DNA from: Granulosicoccus sp964352535
Lineage (GTDB): Bacteria; Pseudomonadota; Gammaproteobacteria; Granulosicoccales; Granulosicoccaceae
Length of the DNA: 15,628 nt
Reading direction: 5' to 3'
Assembly (NCBI GenBank): GCA_964352535.1
Contig: CAYGSW010000134.1
Coordinates: 1 to 15,628 of the forward strand
Part shown: piece by piece, positions 14,505-15,628 of the stretch
How the letters are laid out: every line of letters starts with the position of its first letter
How positions within the stretch are numbered: position 1 is the first letter of the stretch
Translations under genes and position numbers: made by a program
Notes under the pieces: model-generated
Told to the model about the DNA's origin: nothing
The model's database searches: none
The model's input: the letters and a program-made list of their open reading frames with translations, nothing else

Positions 14505-15096
14505 CGGAATTCGCGAAAAGGCCGAACCGGCAAGCGGACACGCTACAAGAACACTACTCGTACCGTTTTCTCTCTGGCATAGTCGCATAATAAGCAAGCG
14601 CTCGAGTAAGAACGAAGAACCGATGGTGTGTTTCCCATTCTGTGCTCCGATGAGGCATTAGACACCAAAGCCACCTTGCTGGCCTATAAGTATCAGCCTC
14701 GACTAAGTATCAGTCTCGACCTGAGAAGCGATTCGAACAGTTCAAGACAGTACACAACGCAGCCCCACTTTTTAAGAAGGTTGAGCGACTGAGGACTATT
14801 ATGTTCGTGTTCTTCATGGTGTTGTTACCTCAGGCGGTGACGGAAAGAGAGGTACGAAGGTCAATGGCCGAAGAAACCATTGAATTAATGCCGGTGTACT
14901 CGGGGCAGATTCTTGCACACCATCCGACAACAGCCAGGACTGTGGTTCGCTCCCACTGTATAGCACTTTATCGACTGCACTATGGTGGCAGACTAGTCAA
15001 TCAACACCGGATGATTTGACACCGCTGCAACGCAAGGTACAAAAGCTGCTTTGTATGGCGGAGGCTGGTTACCGGGAGCGGGTGAGCCAGGTGTAA
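14505..15096 (+). pseudogene. IS1634-family transposase C-terminal remnant, decayed
   Basis: Joined across three frames, this reads as the C-terminal third of an IS1634-type DDE transposase: GKRTRYKNTTRTVFSLA, ERRTDGVFPILCSDEALDTK, AYKYQPR, EKRFEQFKTVHNAAPLF, QAVTEREVRRSMAEETIELM, HHPTTARTV, and finally LTPLQRKVQKLL. Defects are a TAG at 14580, a TAA at 14607, a frameshift at the 17-bp duplication (14688-14721) and another near 15010-15016. It ends at TAA 15094-15096. The catalytic Glu block (EKRFEQ) remains, but the N-terminal two thirds are gone, so it cannot act. I did not identify terminal repeats. Confidence 0.8.
14688..14721. repeat. 17-bp tandem duplication inside the transposase remnant
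   Basis: AAGTATCAGCCTCGACT (14688-14704) is followed at once by AAGTATCAGTCTCGACC (14705-14721), with two differences. Because 17 is not a multiple of three, it breaks the transposase frame; removing one unit restores YKYQPR joined to EKRFEQ. Confidence 0.85.
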
Positions 15097-15223
15097 TCAC
15101 GCGTATCCGGCAAGGTACCGAAAGCCATAATTTTTACGGCATAAAAAATCAAAAAATGTGCAAACAGGCATGTGCAGAAAGTACGATCTATGCCTGACTC
15201 GTTTTAATTAACACGGGAGGATT

Positions 15224-15442
15224 ATGCATACCGCTTTAATTTCGCTAATATTCAAAAGCGAGTCGCGGCACGTTGGAATGAATATCCTCCACGGTCAGAC
15301 AGTACAGCTTGAATTCGCAGTGAAGCATAAAGTCGTTCCAGCAGATAGTATTCTTACGACCCAAGCATTACTCCCACATATAGAGAAAAATCCGTTTAGC
15401 TTGTCCGCTATCAGATCCGACTTTTGCCGTATATTAGCCTGA
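15224..15442 (+). CDS. Hypothetical small protein
   Basis: This 72-residue ORF follows an excellent ribosome binding site, GGGAGG at 15215-15220, though only three bases before the ATG. No signal peptide or membrane segment is evident. The middle (TVQLEFAVKHKVVPADSILTTQAL) has alternating hydrophobic residues like a beta sheet, and the end (FSLSAIRSDFCRIL) is helical. There is a faint likeness to DUF1488 in layout, too weak to name it. The upstream AT-rich stretch 15130-15160 may hold a promoter; no Fnr box is present. It stands just after the decayed transposase and may be part of degraded DNA. Confidence 0.35.
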   Translation: MHTALISLIFKSESRHVGMNILHGQTVQLEFAVKHKVVPADSILTTQALLPHIEKNPFSLSAIRSDFCRILA

Positions 15443-15628
15443 CGCATCTGCAGTATAAGCATCAGCAGTAAGAGAATGTCCCAACAACATTACATGTCGT
15501 ACATTTCCAAAATAAAGTAAGTGGTAGCAACCATTTACGTAGTGTTAATGATACGGTATTTAGTAATCTGGTTGTAACTGCTCACCCCTTCGGCATGTCA
15601 AATTTGCCAGCGAGTGCAAATTGAATTG

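Overview
The window looks like chromosome from a gammaproteobacterium of middling G+C. The DnaK is close to the enterobacterial type throughout, the Fnr/Anr-type operators are canonical, and the tandem-domain universal stress proteins and CheB, ISL3 and IS1634 remnants are proteobacterial in style. I cannot name a genus.

Layout, left to right. (1) The 3' part of a tandem-domain universal stress protein gene. (2) A 163-bp imperfect palindrome. (3) A divergent pair: a DUF2934 protein (minus) and an MBL/beta-CASP ribonuclease-like protein (plus). (4) A frameshifted CheB methylesterase remnant, a small probable lipoprotein with an Ig-like fold, and a DUF2202 ferritin-like protein, all minus. (5) An ISL3-type transposase tail and about 300 bp of apparently empty DNA. 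(6) A four-gene MacAB-like export operon (minus; adaptor, ATPase, two permeases), divergent from a small DUF3096-like membrane protein. (7) A c-type cytochrome-like protein lying downstream of a stand-alone dnaK, both minus. (8) A second long palindrome, then a complete universal stress protein gene paralogous to the first. (9) A degraded IS1634-family transposase and small unrecognised ORFs.

The main observation is regulatory. Four perfect copies of the Fnr/Anr operator TTGAT-N4-ATCAA occur in the window, all between genes. Under equal base composition about 0.015 copies would be expected by chance in 15.6 kb. Three near-perfect copies (9 of 10 bases) are also intergenic. Six of these seven sites lie 56 to 66 bases before the preferred start codon of a gene: DUF2934, MBL/beta-CASP, DUF2202, the MacA-like adaptor, the DUF3096-like protein and DnaK. 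This is where a class II Fnr-activated promoter with a short leader would put them. The seventh is a more distant second site upstream of dnaK. I read the window as a low-oxygen survival island in which chaperone, RNA turnover, ferritin-like, export and stress functions are switched on together by an Fnr/Anr-type regulator. The regulator itself is not in the window. Degraded transposases, a CheB pseudogene and two long palindromes suggest the island was assembled or reshaped by mobile DNA.

The last 186 bases (15443-15628) hold nothing I can support.
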